Positions 51,976-63,784 of a DNA stretch of 64,000 bases are shown piece after piece; position 1 is the first letter of the stretch; every line of letters starts with the position of its first letter. The notes beneath the pieces are model-generated. The model ran no database searches, was not told the origin of the DNA, and worked only from the letters and a program-made list of their open reading frames with translations. Position numbers and translations under genes: made by a program. Origin of the DNA: Alphaproteobacteria bacterium (GTDB taxonomy: Bacteria; Pseudomonadota; Alphaproteobacteria; JAJFFI01); the NCBI GenBank assembly GCA_030066595.1, contig JASJBI010000025.1, positions 1-64,000 of the forward strand. The letters are read 5' to 3'.

Positions 51976-52968
51976 CTATGCGTTGACGTCAACCACCGTC
52001 CGCCCGCGGATCTGGCCTTTCAGGATTTTTGTCCTGAGATCCGCCAGATCGGACAGGGTGACCGTATCGATCATCGCGTCCAGCTTGTCCATGGGCAGAT
52101 CCTCGACCAACCGTCCCCAGGCCTCGCGCCGGAGCGCGGCGGGACAGGTAGCAGAATCAATTCCTAGAAGGTTCACACCGCGGATGATGAACGGCATGAC
52201 CGTGGTGTGCAGTTCCGCGCCACCGGCCAATCCGCAGGAGGCCACGCTCGCATGGGGCTTCATCGAGGCCAGGACGGTGGCCAGGGTGCTGCCGCCGACC
52301 GTATCGACGGCGCCCGCGAAACGGGCGCTCAGCAAGGGCCGGTCGTACACCTCGGCGAGTTCGGCCCGGTCGATGATGGTCTTCGCGCCCAGATCCTTGA
52401 GGTAGGCGTGGGTCTCCGTGCGCCCGGTCGATGCCGCCACGTCGTAGCCCAGATTGGCCAGGACGGCGACAGCAACGCTGCCGACGCCGCCGGCGGCGCC
52501 CGTGACCAACACCTGTCCCCTGTCCGGGTCCAGACCCAGACGCTCCAGGGCCAGAATGCTCAGCATCGAGGTCAGGCCGGCCGTGCCCAGCCCCATGGCC
52601 CGCTTGGTGGTCAGGCCGTCCGGCATCGGCACCAGCCAATCGGACTTGACCCGCGCCTTTTGCGAATAGCCGCCCCAATGGATCTCGCCGACCCGCCAGC
52701 CGGTCAGGATGACCTGGTCGCCGGGCTGATAGTCCGGCGAGTCCGAGGATTCTACGGTTCCCGCGAAGTCGATGCCGCCGACATGGGGATATTCCTTCAC
52801 CAGGTTGCCAAGACCATTGAGAACCAAACCGTCCTTGTAGTTGAGCGTGGAGTACTCGACGGCGACGGTCACATCGCCTTCCGGCAAGGAGGACTCTTCG
52901 AGTTCCTTCACCTCGTGTTCGATCTTGCCGTCTTCACCCTGCTCCAACACCAGTGCCTTGAAGCTCAT
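51976..52968 (-). CDS. acuI: Acrylyl-CoA reductase/YhdH-type oxidoreductase
   Basis: 330 aa MDR without the zinc cysteines. The sequence MSFKALVLEQGEDGKIEHEVKEL at the start and VEYSTLNYKDGLVLNGLG, then VLVTGAAGGVGSVAVAVL and TGWRVGEIHWGGYSQKARV are AcuI/YhdH-like. It reduces acryloyl-CoA or related enoyl compounds with NADPH, a detoxifying role in DMSP and 3-hydroxypropionate metabolism. ATG 52968 follows GAAGGAGGCC. The nearby CoA operon is on the same strand but with a lipoprotein gene between them. Confidence 0.85.
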   Translation of the reverse strand: MSFKALVLEQGEDGKIEHEVKELEESSLPEGDVTVAVEYSTLNYKDGLVLNGLGNLVKEYPHVGGIDFAGTVESSDSPDYQPGDQVILTGWRVGEIHWGGYSQKARVKSDWLVPMPDGLTTKRAMGLGTAGLTSMLSILALERLGLDPDRGQVLVTGAAGGVGSVAVAVLANLGYDVAASTGRTETHAYLKDLGAKTIIDRAELAEVYDRPLLSARFAGAVDTVGGSTLATVLASMKPHASVASCGLAGGAELHTTVMPFIIRGVNLLGIDSATCPAALRREAWGRLVEDLPMDKLDAMIDTVTLSDLADLRTKILKGQIRGRTVVDVNA

Positions 52969-53154
52969 CTTGGCCTCCTTCATACGCCGCAGGTCCGCGC
53001 CGTCACGGACCGGAGCCGAGTGATAGCAAAGATGGTGGCAGGCGAACACACCGTTTTCGCTTGAACAGGGCCAACTTGTGCGCCGAGATCGGTTCGCGCT
53101 GATTGCCGGTGCAACCCGGTGACGCGCCCACAACCGGCCAGCGGCCGAGGTTGG

Positions 53155-54486
53155 TCAGAGGGTCTCCAGAAAGCGAACGGGTTGCCCGTCGGGCGCGCCC
53201 AAGGTCTCGTCCTCGCGCATCACGATCGACCCCCGGATGACCGTAGCCTTGGGCCATCCCGTCACCGCGACGCCGTCGAACGGCGTCCAACTGCACTTGC
53301 TGGCGATCCAGTCATTGTCGATCGTACGTTTGTGCGCCAAGTCGACGATCGTTAGATCCGCATCGTAGCCCACCGCGATCCGCCCTTTTCCGGCAATACC
53401 GTAAATCCGCGCCGGACCCGCGCTGGTCAGATCCACAACCCGTTCGAGGCTTAAGCGGCCCCTGTTCACATGATCCAGCATGATCGGGACCAATGTTTGC
53501 ACACCGGGCATGCCGGAAGGGCTCTCTGAGTAGGATTTCTCCTTCTCCTCGCGCGCATGCGGGGCGTGATCCGAACCGATCACATCAACGATACCGTCGC
53601 GCACCGCAGCCCACAGCGCGTCGCGATGGCGGCCGTCGCGGATCGGCGGATTCATGCGGGCATAGTTTCCCAGACGATCGTAACAGTCGGGCGCCGCCAG
53701 CGTCAGATGCTGGGGCGTGACCTCCACCGTGGCGATGCGTTTGTGACCGGCCAGCAACGCCATTTCCTCGGCGGTTGTCGTGTGCAGGACGTGTATCCGT
53801 CGGCCCGCCTCCTCCGCGAGCTTCACGAGCCGTTGGGTCGCGGCCAGGGCTGTGATCTCGTCGCGCCACACCGGGTGCATATGCGCCGTCGCCTCTGCTT
53901 CGATCAGCGCCTGCCGCTCCTTGAGACGCGCTTCGTCCTCGCTGTGCACAGCGACCCGTCGGGACCCCGAGGTGAGCACGCCCGCGACTCCTGCGTCATC
54001 CGCTACCAACAGATCACCGGTGGAGCTGCCCATGAACATCTTGACGCCGCTGCACCCCGGGAGCCGTTCCAGTTCGGCCAGGTCCGGCGTGTTCTCGGGC
54101 GTCGCGCCGACGAAGAAGGCGTGGTCGCACCAGGCCCGGCCGGACGCGCGTGCGAGCTTGTCGGCGAGCCGCTCCGCCGAAGTCGTCGCCGGACGCGTGT
54201 TGGGCATCTCGAAGACCGCGGTGACGCCACCCAGAACGGCGGCGCGTGTGCCGCTCTCGAGATCTTCCTTGTGCTCGGCCCCGGGCTCGCGGAAATGCAC
54301 CTGGGTGTCGACCACTCCCGGCAACACATGCAGCTTGTCCGCCCGAAAGCGCTGTTCGGCGTCGATGTTGGCGAGGGAGCCGATGGCCGCGATCCGTCCG
54401 GCGCGAACGCCGATGTCCACGTCTGCCGCGCCACCCGGAGTCAGGCAGGTCCCGCCCTCAACGATAAGATCGTATCGGTCCGCCAT
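53155..54486 (-). CDS. pyrC: Dihydroorotase
   Basis: 443 aa amidohydrolase. VDTQVHFREPG replaces the usual D-x-H-x-H by D-x-Q-x-H, so the first metal ligand is Gln; such variants occur in some alphaproteobacterial dihydroorotases. The other ligands are visible: SGVKMFMGSSTG (carbamylated Lys), VAVHSEDEA, IHVLHTTTAE and DVIGSDHAPH (Asp). It closes carbamoyl-aspartate to dihydroorotate in pyrimidine synthesis. ATG 54486 is 12 bp from the asnB stop, so it lies at the end of the glycosyltransferase operon. Other amidohydrolase roles such as allantoinase cannot be excluded. Confidence 0.82.
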   Translation of the reverse strand: MADRYDLIVEGGTCLTPGGAADVDIGVRAGRIAAIGSLANIDAEQRFRADKLHVLPGVVDTQVHFREPGAEHKEDLESGTRAAVLGGVTAVFEMPNTRPATTSAERLADKLARASGRAWCDHAFFVGATPENTPDLAELERLPGCSGVKMFMGSSTGDLLVADDAGVAGVLTSGSRRVAVHSEDEARLKERQALIEAEATAHMHPVWRDEITALAATQRLVKLAEEAGRRIHVLHTTTAEEMALLAGHKRIATVEVTPQHLTLAAPDCYDRLGNYARMNPPIRDGRHRDALWAAVRDGIVDVIGSDHAPHAREEKEKSYSESPSGMPGVQTLVPIMLDHVNRGRLSLERVVDLTSAGPARIYGIAGKGRIAVGYDADLTIVDLAHKRTIDNDWIASKCSWTPFDGVAVTGWPKATVIRGSIVMREDETLGAPDGQPVRFLETL

Positions 54487-54498
54487 TCTTACCTCGTG

Positions 54499-56265
54499 TC
54501 AGTGAGCCCCGTCGCCCAGCACGTCGAACACGTCCCCCTCGGGCATGCGACCCTGGACGTGCCGGCGATGCCATAGGGCATAGAACAATAACGTCCAGGC
54601 GGCAAAGCCCGTGCGCTTGCCAGCGGTCTGGAACAGCTCAATGACGGCATCCCGACGGGCGATCTCCGCCACGCCCGGCTGCGCTGCGACCAAAGGCCCG
54701 AGTGTTTCCGCACGGCTCAAGATCCACTCCCCGACGGGAACCGTGAAGCCGCGCTTGCGGCTGAAGGGCTCGGCCGCAGGGAGCGCTCGGGCAAGCCAAC
54801 GCCGCAAGATCATCTTGCCCATGCCGCCACTCACTTTCAGCCGGTCGGGCAGGCGAAACACCGCGGCCGCTACCGCCGGATCGAGGAACGGGGTCCGGCC
54901 CTCGACGCTATGGGCCATCAGGCACCGATCGAGCTTGGTCAACAGATCGTTCGGGAGCCAATCCGCGCAGTCCGTGGCTTGCGCGATCTGTAGGCGGGAC
55001 CGGCCCGGCTTGCTCTCCGTCACTTCGGCGGCGTGCACGCCATCGCGCCACGCCGGGGTGTCTTCCCTGAGAACGTCCAGACGGTCGAAGATCCCGCGCA
55101 CCCGCATCGCCCGGCCGCCCCGCCACCAGGGCCGCATGACGCTGCGATAGCGGCCATAGCCGGCAAACATCTCGTCACCGCCTTCGCCGGACAGGATCAC
55201 CTTCAGCTCCTCCCCGGCTTTGCGGGCCAGCTTGAAGGTCGGAACCGTCGCGTAATCGGCGCAGGGGTCGTCCAGCGCGGCCGCGACCTGCGGCAGCAGC
55301 GACCAGAAATCAGCTTCTTCGAACGTGACTTCGACATGCTCGGCACCGACGGCGGCGGCAACTGCACGGGCATGCGCACGCTCGTCGGGGACGTCGGTCT
55401 CGGGAAACCCGATCGTGAAGGCGCGTACCGGTCGGTGGTTGAGCCGCGCCATGAGGGCAAGGACCGCCGACGAGTCGATCCCGCCCGAGAGGAACATGCC
55501 GTACGGCACGTCGGACCGCTGATGCACCATCACGCTGTCGCTGAGCGCGGCATCTAGGCGCTCCAGGGCGTCCTCCTCGGTCGATGCTTCGGGCGGTCCA
55601 TCGTCCAACACCGAGTAGCGGCGGCGTTCGATCACCCGGCCGTCGTTGACCACCAGCGTCTCGCCCGGCAAGACCCGCTTGATCCCCTCGAACATCGTTT
55701 CGCTGCCGGTGGTGAACTGCAGTTGCAGCAGCTCGTCCCGCGCAGTTCTTGAAATCCGCGGCGTGCCGCCGAGCGCGGGGAACATGGCGTGCGGTTCGGA
55801 CGCGAAGATGAACCCATGCGGCGCCTCGGCGTAATAGAGCGGCTTGATCCCGAAGGGATCGCGCGCCAGCACCAGACGACCGTCCGCCGGGTCGTGGATG
55901 GCGATGGCGTACATGCCCCGCAGATGATGCGCGAAGTCCAGGCCGTGACGGCGAAACAGATGCAGTGGCGGTTCGCAATCCGACGCCGTCGTGAAATTCA
56001 CGCCGGTGATCTGTGGCCGCAGTTCCACATAGTTGTAGATCTCGGCATTGGCGATCAGGGCCGCCCCCTGCGGCTCATGGATCGGCTGATCGCCGGTCTC
56101 CAGGTCGATGATCGCGAGCCGGGTCTGCACCATGCCGAGATTGCCCGACCGATAATCGCCGCGACCGTCGGGTCCGCGATGGGCAAGCGCCGCAGCCATC
56201 GCATCGAGGACCTGGCTGCCCGGACCTTCCGGTCTGGTCGACATCATTCCGGCAATGCCGCACAT
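54499..56265 (-). CDS. asnB: Asparagine synthetase (glutamine-hydrolysing), AsnB family
   Basis: 588 aa. The N-terminal nucleophile amidotransferase starts MCGIAGMM with catalytic Cys2 after Met removal. Residues about 200 on form the ATP-pyrophosphatase domain, with the PP motif SGGIDSSAVLALM. It converts Asp to Asn with Gln and ATP; asnB in polysaccharide operons may amidate sugar or amino acid groups instead. It overlaps the preceding glycosyltransferase stop by 1 bp. No amino acid biosynthesis gene is near, which favours the polysaccharide role. Confidence 0.9.
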   Translation of the reverse strand: MCGIAGMMSTRPEGPGSQVLDAMAAALAHRGPDGRGDYRSGNLGMVQTRLAIIDLETGDQPIHEPQGAALIANAEIYNYVELRPQITGVNFTTASDCEPPLHLFRRHGLDFAHHLRGMYAIAIHDPADGRLVLARDPFGIKPLYYAEAPHGFIFASEPHAMFPALGGTPRISRTARDELLQLQFTTGSETMFEGIKRVLPGETLVVNDGRVIERRRYSVLDDGPPEASTEEDALERLDAALSDSVMVHQRSDVPYGMFLSGGIDSSAVLALMARLNHRPVRAFTIGFPETDVPDERAHARAVAAAVGAEHVEVTFEEADFWSLLPQVAAALDDPCADYATVPTFKLARKAGEELKVILSGEGGDEMFAGYGRYRSVMRPWWRGGRAMRVRGIFDRLDVLREDTPAWRDGVHAAEVTESKPGRSRLQIAQATDCADWLPNDLLTKLDRCLMAHSVEGRTPFLDPAVAAAVFRLPDRLKVSGGMGKMILRRWLARALPAAEPFSRKRGFTVPVGEWILSRAETLGPLVAAQPGVAEIARRDAVIELFQTAGKRTGFAAWTLLFYALWHRRHVQGRMPEGDVFDVLGDGAH

Positions 56266-57287
56266 CAGGCCGACACCCTTTCGAAGAATGAGAGATACTG
56301 TCCGACCACGGCATCCTCCGTGAACTCCGCCTCGAAGGCATGCCGCCCGGCCTCGGCCAGCCGGGCCTGCAAAGCACTGTCGGCGATCAAACGAGCCAGC
56401 GCATCTGCCAGCGCCGATGGATCGTCGATCGGCACCAAGAGCCCGGTCTCTTCAGCCCGGATCAACTCGCTGGGTCCCTGGCTCGCTGCCGCCACAACCG
56501 GAACCCGCCGGGCCCATGCTTCGATGATCACGTTGCCCAGGGGCTCGTGGCGGGACGGACAGACGAGTACGTCCGCGGCGGCGAGCAAGGCGGCCACGTC
56601 GTCCCGCCAGCCGAGGAACCGGACCCGATCGGCGATACCGAGTGATCGCGCGCGCGCCTCGAGCTCGTCGCGCAGTGGACCCTCGCCCGCAAGCCACAAA
56701 GTCACGCCGCCCAGCCGGGCAAGGGCGTCGATCAGGACGTCAAAGGCCTTGTTCTCGTGCAGCCGACCCAGCGCCAGGAGGAGCGGCCCCTCGGGTCGCG
56801 CACCCAGCGCCTCGCGCGGGGCCGGCGCGGCGGGCCGGTCGTCGACGAAGTTCGGCAGATAGTGCGCGCGCTCGGCTGGCCACCCCTCGCCCACCAGATA
56901 GCGCACGATTCCCTTGGTGTTGCCGATCAGATGGTCGCAGCGCCGGTAGTATTTGAGCTTGTAGAAGCCGCCCAGCCGCCCCGCGTGAACGAACCGGCCC
57001 TTGGGACACAGCCGGCTCGCCCGGCTCATCCAGGTCAGCACGATGTCGGGTCCGAAGCTGGCGATCTCCTGCGCCAGGCCGCGACGGGTGCGCACGTCCA
57101 GGGGGCCGCCGAAGGGAAGCTCCACCGGCTCCACCCCTCCGGCCCGCAGGTCCGCCGCCCGTTGTGAATCCGACCGGATCACCACGCGCTGGTCCAGCCC
57201 GGCGCGCGCCAAAGCCAAGGTCAGGCGGGTGAAAAACGCCTCCGCCCCGCCATGCGCCGCTCCGGCCATCGCCTGCAGGACCCGCAC
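56265..57287 (-). CDS. Glycosyltransferase, GT4 family
   Basis: 340 aa GT-B fold. The N-terminal AMAGAAHGGAEAFFTRL and C-terminal PSRHEPLGNVIIEAWARRVPVVAA (E-x7-E signature) are typical of GT4 transferases. LGRLHENKAFDVLIDAL is the donor-binding segment. It moves a sugar onto a lipid- or polysaccharide-linked acceptor in the inner membrane or cytosol. Sugar specificity is unknown. GTG 57287 is 2 bp after the GT2 stop, and it overlaps asnB by 1 bp. Confidence 0.85.
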   Translation of the reverse strand: MRVLQAMAGAAHGGAEAFFTRLTLALARAGLDQRVVIRSDSQRAADLRAGGVEPVELPFGGPLDVRTRRGLAQEIASFGPDIVLTWMSRASRLCPKGRFVHAGRLGGFYKLKYYRRCDHLIGNTKGIVRYLVGEGWPAERAHYLPNFVDDRPAAPAPREALGARPEGPLLLALGRLHENKAFDVLIDALARLGGVTLWLAGEGPLRDELEARARSLGIADRVRFLGWRDDVAALLAAADVLVCPSRHEPLGNVIIEAWARRVPVVAAASQGPSELIRAEETGLLVPIDDPSALADALARLIADSALQARLAEAGRHAFEAEFTEDAVVGQYLSFFERVSA

Positions 57288-57289
57288 GA

Positions 57290-58069
57290 TCAGCCCTCCC
57301 CGTCCGGTTCGAGACGCGCCTTGAGGTGCGACAGCAGCGGATAGAGCCCGGCGAACAGGGCAATCAAAAAGCCGTAGTAGCCCTCACGATAGCCGCGGCG
57401 GCGCACATAGCATTTGAAGAACCTGGTGAACAGACGGCGGAAGTTGTTCCAGAAGGATCCGATCTCGCCCTGGGCCCGCAAGTCGTCCGCACGGGCCGAC
57501 GTGTAACGGTCCAACCGCTGCACCATTTCCGAGATGTTGCGGTCGACATAGTGGACCATCGGGGTCTTGAGCCAGCGCCGGTCGCCGGTCAGCGTCACCC
57601 GCGGGTGAATACGTTGATCACCCCAGCGCTTGCTGCCCCTGCTGAACAGGCGTGCGGTCGCGCTCACGCCCCAGGACCCGCCCCAGCCATGTCGGACCAG
57701 ACGACTGCCGACGTAGTTGTCGAAGGGGATCAGGAAATGACCGGGCGCGGCGTCCTGTATCGCAGCGCGGATTTCCTCGGCCAATGCGGTCGGGACCCGC
57801 TCGTCCGCATCGACTTCCAGAATCCACTGGCCCCTACAGGCGTCGATGCCCGCGTGCCGGCGCGGTCCTTCGATCTCCCAGGCGCCGATGATCACCCGGT
57901 CGGTGAACGGGCGCGCGATAGCCTCCGAGCCGTCCGTGCAATCATCCAGAACGACGACGATCTCGTCGGCAAAGCGCAAGCTCTCGAGGCAGGCTGCCAG
58001 TTGAGCCTCCTCATTGTGCGCCACCACCAGGGCGGACAGCTGCGGCGCTGTCCCATCGGCAACGGTCAT
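57290..58069 (-). CDS. Glycosyltransferase, GT2 family (WaaE/KdtX-like)
   Basis: 259 aa GT-A fold. It begins with ALVVAHNEEAQLAACLESLR, and DDCTDGSE plus the metal motif EVDADERVP (DxD) are visible. The C-terminal FFKCYVRRRGYREGYYGFLI has hydrophobic character as in LPS-core transferases. ATG 58069 overlaps the GT9 stop in an ATGA, showing coupling; a TTG/ATG further upstream is possible. It is the second gene of a five-gene leftward operon. Acceptor sugar is unknown. Confidence 0.85.
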   Translation of the reverse strand: MTVADGTAPQLSALVVAHNEEAQLAACLESLRFADEIVVVLDDCTDGSEAIARPFTDRVIIGAWEIEGPRRHAGIDACRGQWILEVDADERVPTALAEEIRAAIQDAAPGHFLIPFDNYVGSRLVRHGWGGSWGVSATARLFSRGSKRWGDQRIHPRVTLTGDRRWLKTPMVHYVDRNISEMVQRLDRYTSARADDLRAQGEIGSFWNNFRRLFTRFFKCYVRRRGYREGYYGFLIALFAGLYPLLSHLKARLEPDGEG

Positions 58070-59034
58070 GCCGACTGGGCGCGGCATCTCGACCAAAGAT
58101 CCCGCGCCGCCTGCTCCACGTCGTCCACGGTGAGGCTTTCCATCAAGCTGCCGGTGGTGCGATGGTCGTAGTCCGGACCGCCCACCAGGTCCTCATAGGC
58201 AATCGGCGTCTTCGCGACGGCCGTGTTCTGTCCCCATGGCGCGTAGTGCTCTGCCCGGCTGGGCCCGAACAATCCCAATGTCGGCGCGCCCGACGTGGCC
58301 GCGAGATGCATGATGCCGGAATCGTTGCCGACGAAAAAGGCGCACCGCCTGAGCACCGCGAAGACCGTCAAGAGATCCGCCTTGCCGACGACATCGATGC
58401 GGCGGTCCTCGGGGATGGACATCAAGACGGGCGCGGCCACCGTGCGCTCGCGCTCGCCCGGGCCGGCAATGACGGCCACCCGCGCGCCCGGCAGGATCCC
58501 CGTCGGCGAGGTCATGCGCTGGGCCAGCTCGATGAAGTTCCGGGTCGGCCACAGCTTGCCGCGCCAGTTGGCGGTCGGCGCCACGGCAATGACCGGCGGC
58601 CCTTTGCCCAAGATGGCGAGCGCCCGCCGGTCGTGTTCGACGCCGGTCCACAGCAACGGGTTCGCAACCTCGTCGAGGCCGAGGCCCTGGGCGAGTTGCA
58701 CCACGCGATGGGCCTGTTCGTCGCCGCGTCCGAGAATCCGTCGGCGACCTGCCAGCAGACAGTAGGCCAGACCGGAGCGCCGCAAGTCGACAACCTCATG
58801 CCAATAGCGGTAGGCGCAGCTACCCCAGAGCTTGAGCCAATGCAGGCGGTACTTGCGCTTGTGCAGCACGATGACCCGGTCCAAGTTGGGCACGCTCTCG
58901 AACAGAGGCGCCGCGTCCGGGCCGCAGGCGATGGTCACACGGATATCGGGGCTTCGTCGCAAGAGCCAGGACAGGATGCCCGTGGACAGTACGGCGTCGC
59001 CGATCCGGGTCGATGTCACGAAGAGCAGTCTCAA
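58066..59034 (-). CDS. Glycosyltransferase, GT9 family (heptosyltransferase-like)
   Basis: 322 aa. It resembles ADP-heptose:LPS heptosyltransferases: RLLFVTSTRIGDAVLSTG at the N-terminus, GNDSGIMHLAATSGAPTLGLFGPS (the GNDSG motif) and the AVAPTANWRGK-type donor segment. It acts in LPS-core or similar glycolipid synthesis in the cytosolic leaflet. Start is TTG 59034 with GGGGGG upstream. It leads the operon that continues through GT2, GT4, asnB and dihydroorotase. Confidence 0.85.
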   Translation of the reverse strand: MRLLFVTSTRIGDAVLSTGILSWLLRRSPDIRVTIACGPDAAPLFESVPNLDRVIVLHKRKYRLHWLKLWGSCAYRYWHEVVDLRRSGLAYCLLAGRRRILGRGDEQAHRVVQLAQGLGLDEVANPLLWTGVEHDRRALAILGKGPPVIAVAPTANWRGKLWPTRNFIELAQRMTSPTGILPGARVAVIAGPGERERTVAAPVLMSIPEDRRIDVVGKADLLTVFAVLRRCAFFVGNDSGIMHLAATSGAPTLGLFGPSRAEHYAPWGQNTAVAKTPIAYEDLVGGPDYDHRTTGSLMESLTVDDVEQAARDLWSRCRAQSA

Positions 59035-59184
59035 GCGTCGTCGCCCCCCGCAGCAGCGGGAAAAACCACTGAATCACTTGGGGAAATCCATGCGGGCCGT
59101 GTTATACGTCGCGACCTTCGGCTTGCCAAGCGCCGGGACGCGACCCACCTGTTCAGCCGGGGAGCGGAGATCGAGGGGCAAACC

Positions 59185-60057
59185 ATGGCGACTGCCAAAT
59201 TTCTCATCGCGGAAGACCGCGGCGTCCTGGCCGCCAGCGGGGCGGACGCGGGCGGCTTTCTGCAGGGGTTGGTCTCTAACGATGTCGACAAGGTGGATGC
59301 GGGTCGGGCGATCTATGCCGCGTTGCTTACACCACAAGGCCGCTTCCTGCACGATTTCTTCGTCGCGCGCGCCGGCGACAGCTATCTGCTCGACTGCGAG
59401 GCGGGCCGATCGGCCGATCTCCTGCGCCGCCTGACCATCTACCGACTGCGGGCCAAAGTGTCTCTCGAGGACGCAGGTGCGAATCTCGCGGCCGTGATCG
59501 TCTATGGCGAGGGTGCCCATGAGGCCTTGGGTTTACCGGGCGAGGCCGGCGCGGCCGCTGCCCTTGCCGGCGGCGTGGTGTTCGTGGACCCCCGAACCCC
59601 GTCCGCGGGCGCGCGCGGCATGCTGCCGCGGGCCAAAGCGGCCGAATTCCTCGCGGCTGCCGGCCTCTCGCGGGGCGATGCGGCCGAGTACGACTCCTTG
59701 CGCCTGCGCCTTGGCCTGCCCGACGGCAGTCGCGACCTGCCCGTGGAAAAGGCGCTGCTGATGGAGAATCGCTTCGAGGAGCTGAACGGGCTCGACTGGG
59801 ACAAAGGCTGCTATGTCGGTCAGGAGCTCACTGCGCGCATGAAGTATCGCGCCCTGGTCAAAAAGCAGCTCACGCCGGTCCGCGTAGACGGCCCGCTGCC
59901 CGACGTCGGCGCGCCGATCATGGCCGGCGACAAGGAGGTCGGCGAGATGCGTTCGGGCCGGGATGGGCTCGCGCTCGCGTTTTTGCGCGTGGACGCCCTC
60001 GAGGAGGCGGGCGCGCTCAGCTCAGGCGATGCGAAGCTGGCCCTTCTGACGCCCTAG
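59185..60057 (+). CDS. ygfZ: YgfZ-like folate-binding iron-sulfur assembly protein
   Basis: 290 aa, GcvT-related fold. The signature KGCYVGQELTARMKYR (C of KGCYxGQE) is complete, and LLTPQGRFLHDFFV and LMENRFEELNGLDWD are typical. The protein helps assemble or repair Fe-S clusters with folate, e.g. for MiaB-type enzymes. ATG 59185 follows GAGGGGCAAACC. It diverges from the GT9 gene across 150 bp. Confidence 0.9.
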   Translation: MATAKFLIAEDRGVLAASGADAGGFLQGLVSNDVDKVDAGRAIYAALLTPQGRFLHDFFVARAGDSYLLDCEAGRSADLLRRLTIYRLRAKVSLEDAGANLAAVIVYGEGAHEALGLPGEAGAAAALAGGVVFVDPRTPSAGARGMLPRAKAAEFLAAAGLSRGDAAEYDSLRLRLGLPDGSRDLPVEKALLMENRFEELNGLDWDKGCYVGQELTARMKYRALVKKQLTPVRVDGPLPDVGAPIMAGDKEVGEMRSGRDGLALAFLRVDALEEAGALSSGDAKLALLTP

Positions 60058-60092
60058 GCCTGACGGGCCTGCAGTCCCGCTCTGCCCTATCC

Positions 60093-60518
60093 CTAGTCTC
60101 CGATCGCCGCCGCGATCTCTTCGCCGAGCGCCTTGATCCTTTCCATGTCACCCGGATGGTGGCCCCAGTTCATCTTCAGCTCGTCGCCGATCCGGCGGGG
60201 CATGACGTGAAGATGGAAGTGGAACACGGACTGTTCCGCCCCCTCGCCGTTCGCCTGCACCAGGTTGATGCCGTCGGGCCCGACCACCGCGTTGACCACC
60301 GCCGCCACCTTCTTGGCGGAACGCGCCGCCGCCGAAATGGCCGCATCGGAGACCTTGTACAGGTTCGCCGCATGCTCCTTGGTGATCACTAGGCAATGGC
60401 CTTCGTTCGCCGGGTTGATGTCCATGAAGGCCAGTGTGTCTTCATCTTCGTAGATCCTGAAACATGGAATGTCGCCGGCGATGATCTTGCAGAAGATGCA
60501 GTCCGGATCCTTGCTCAT
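60093..60518 (-). CDS. HIT family protein (nucleotide hydrolase)
   Basis: 141 aa. The histidine triad VFHFHLHVMPR is intact. The N-terminal CIFCKIIAGDIP has a Cys pair common in HINT proteins, and NEGHCLVITKEHA matches the family. It likely hydrolyses adenosine phosphoramidates or related nucleotides. ATG 60518 is the family start; the frame extends upstream without conservation. It is convergent with ygfZ. Confidence 0.9.
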   Translation of the reverse strand: MSKDPDCIFCKIIAGDIPCFRIYEDEDTLAFMDINPANEGHCLVITKEHAANLYKVSDAAISAAARSAKKVAAVVNAVVGPDGINLVQANGEGAEQSVFHFHLHVMPRRIGDELKMNWGHHPGDMERIKALGEEIAAAIGD

Positions 60519-60655
60519 GGGCGTTCCTCTCGCGTCAGCATCAGGCAGTGCTCCTGCCTTCACTATAGGACATGGGGCCGAACGCGCGAACCGAGGCACG
60601 GCAGCGACGGGACGTGCTAGACTGCCAGAAGTCCATCCTTTGAGAGTTGCGTTCC

Positions 60656-61009
60656 ATGTGGAAATGGATCGTCGCGCAGGGCCCGACCTTCCAGGCGCTC
60701 TTGATCACCGCGCTGGCGGCGGTGGCTGCGGCGCTTGCGTTCTCGGTCATGGGCTGGATCGGCGTGGGGCTCTTGGGCCTTGCCGGTTTGATCGTTGCGG
60801 TTCGGATCGATCTCACCGAGGACAAGGTGGCGGGCGACATGACCCTCGGCAGCACCGCCTACGTGCGTCAGGTCGAGGAACTGGCGCGCCGCGATCCGCG
60901 CCAGCGGGCCGCCGAGGCCGCCACCCGGGACATCGCGCTCACGGTACTCAAGACCGTGGCCGGCATCCTCGCCGCGATCGGCCTCGGCCTGTTCATCTTC
61001 GGGGGCTAA
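60656..61009 (+). CDS. Small membrane protein, two segments
   Basis: 117 aa. An N-terminal hydrophobic stretch (ALLITALAAVAAALAFSVMG, then a second segment) and a C-terminal one (VLKTVAGILAAIGLGLFIF) suggest two or three membrane helices around a charged central loop. No family is recognised. ATG 60656 is chosen; a preceding in-frame TTG adds three residues. It lies between the HIT gene and ppdK, on the opposite strand to both. Confidence 0.6.
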   Translation: MWKWIVAQGPTFQALLITALAAVAAALAFSVMGWIGVGLLGLAGLIVAVRIDLTEDKVAGDMTLGSTAYVRQVEELARRDPRQRAAEAATRDIALTVLKTVAGILAAIGLGLFIFGG

Positions 61010-61054
61010 TGGAGACCGTTTCCGCGGGCGCTGAGCCGCGCCCCGGACGGATGC

Positions 61055-63736
<2,682 letters not shown>

Positions 63737-63784
63737 GTTCGGTTCGTCCCCTCTGTCCTCCGCGTCTTGCAGCGCCGTCATGCG

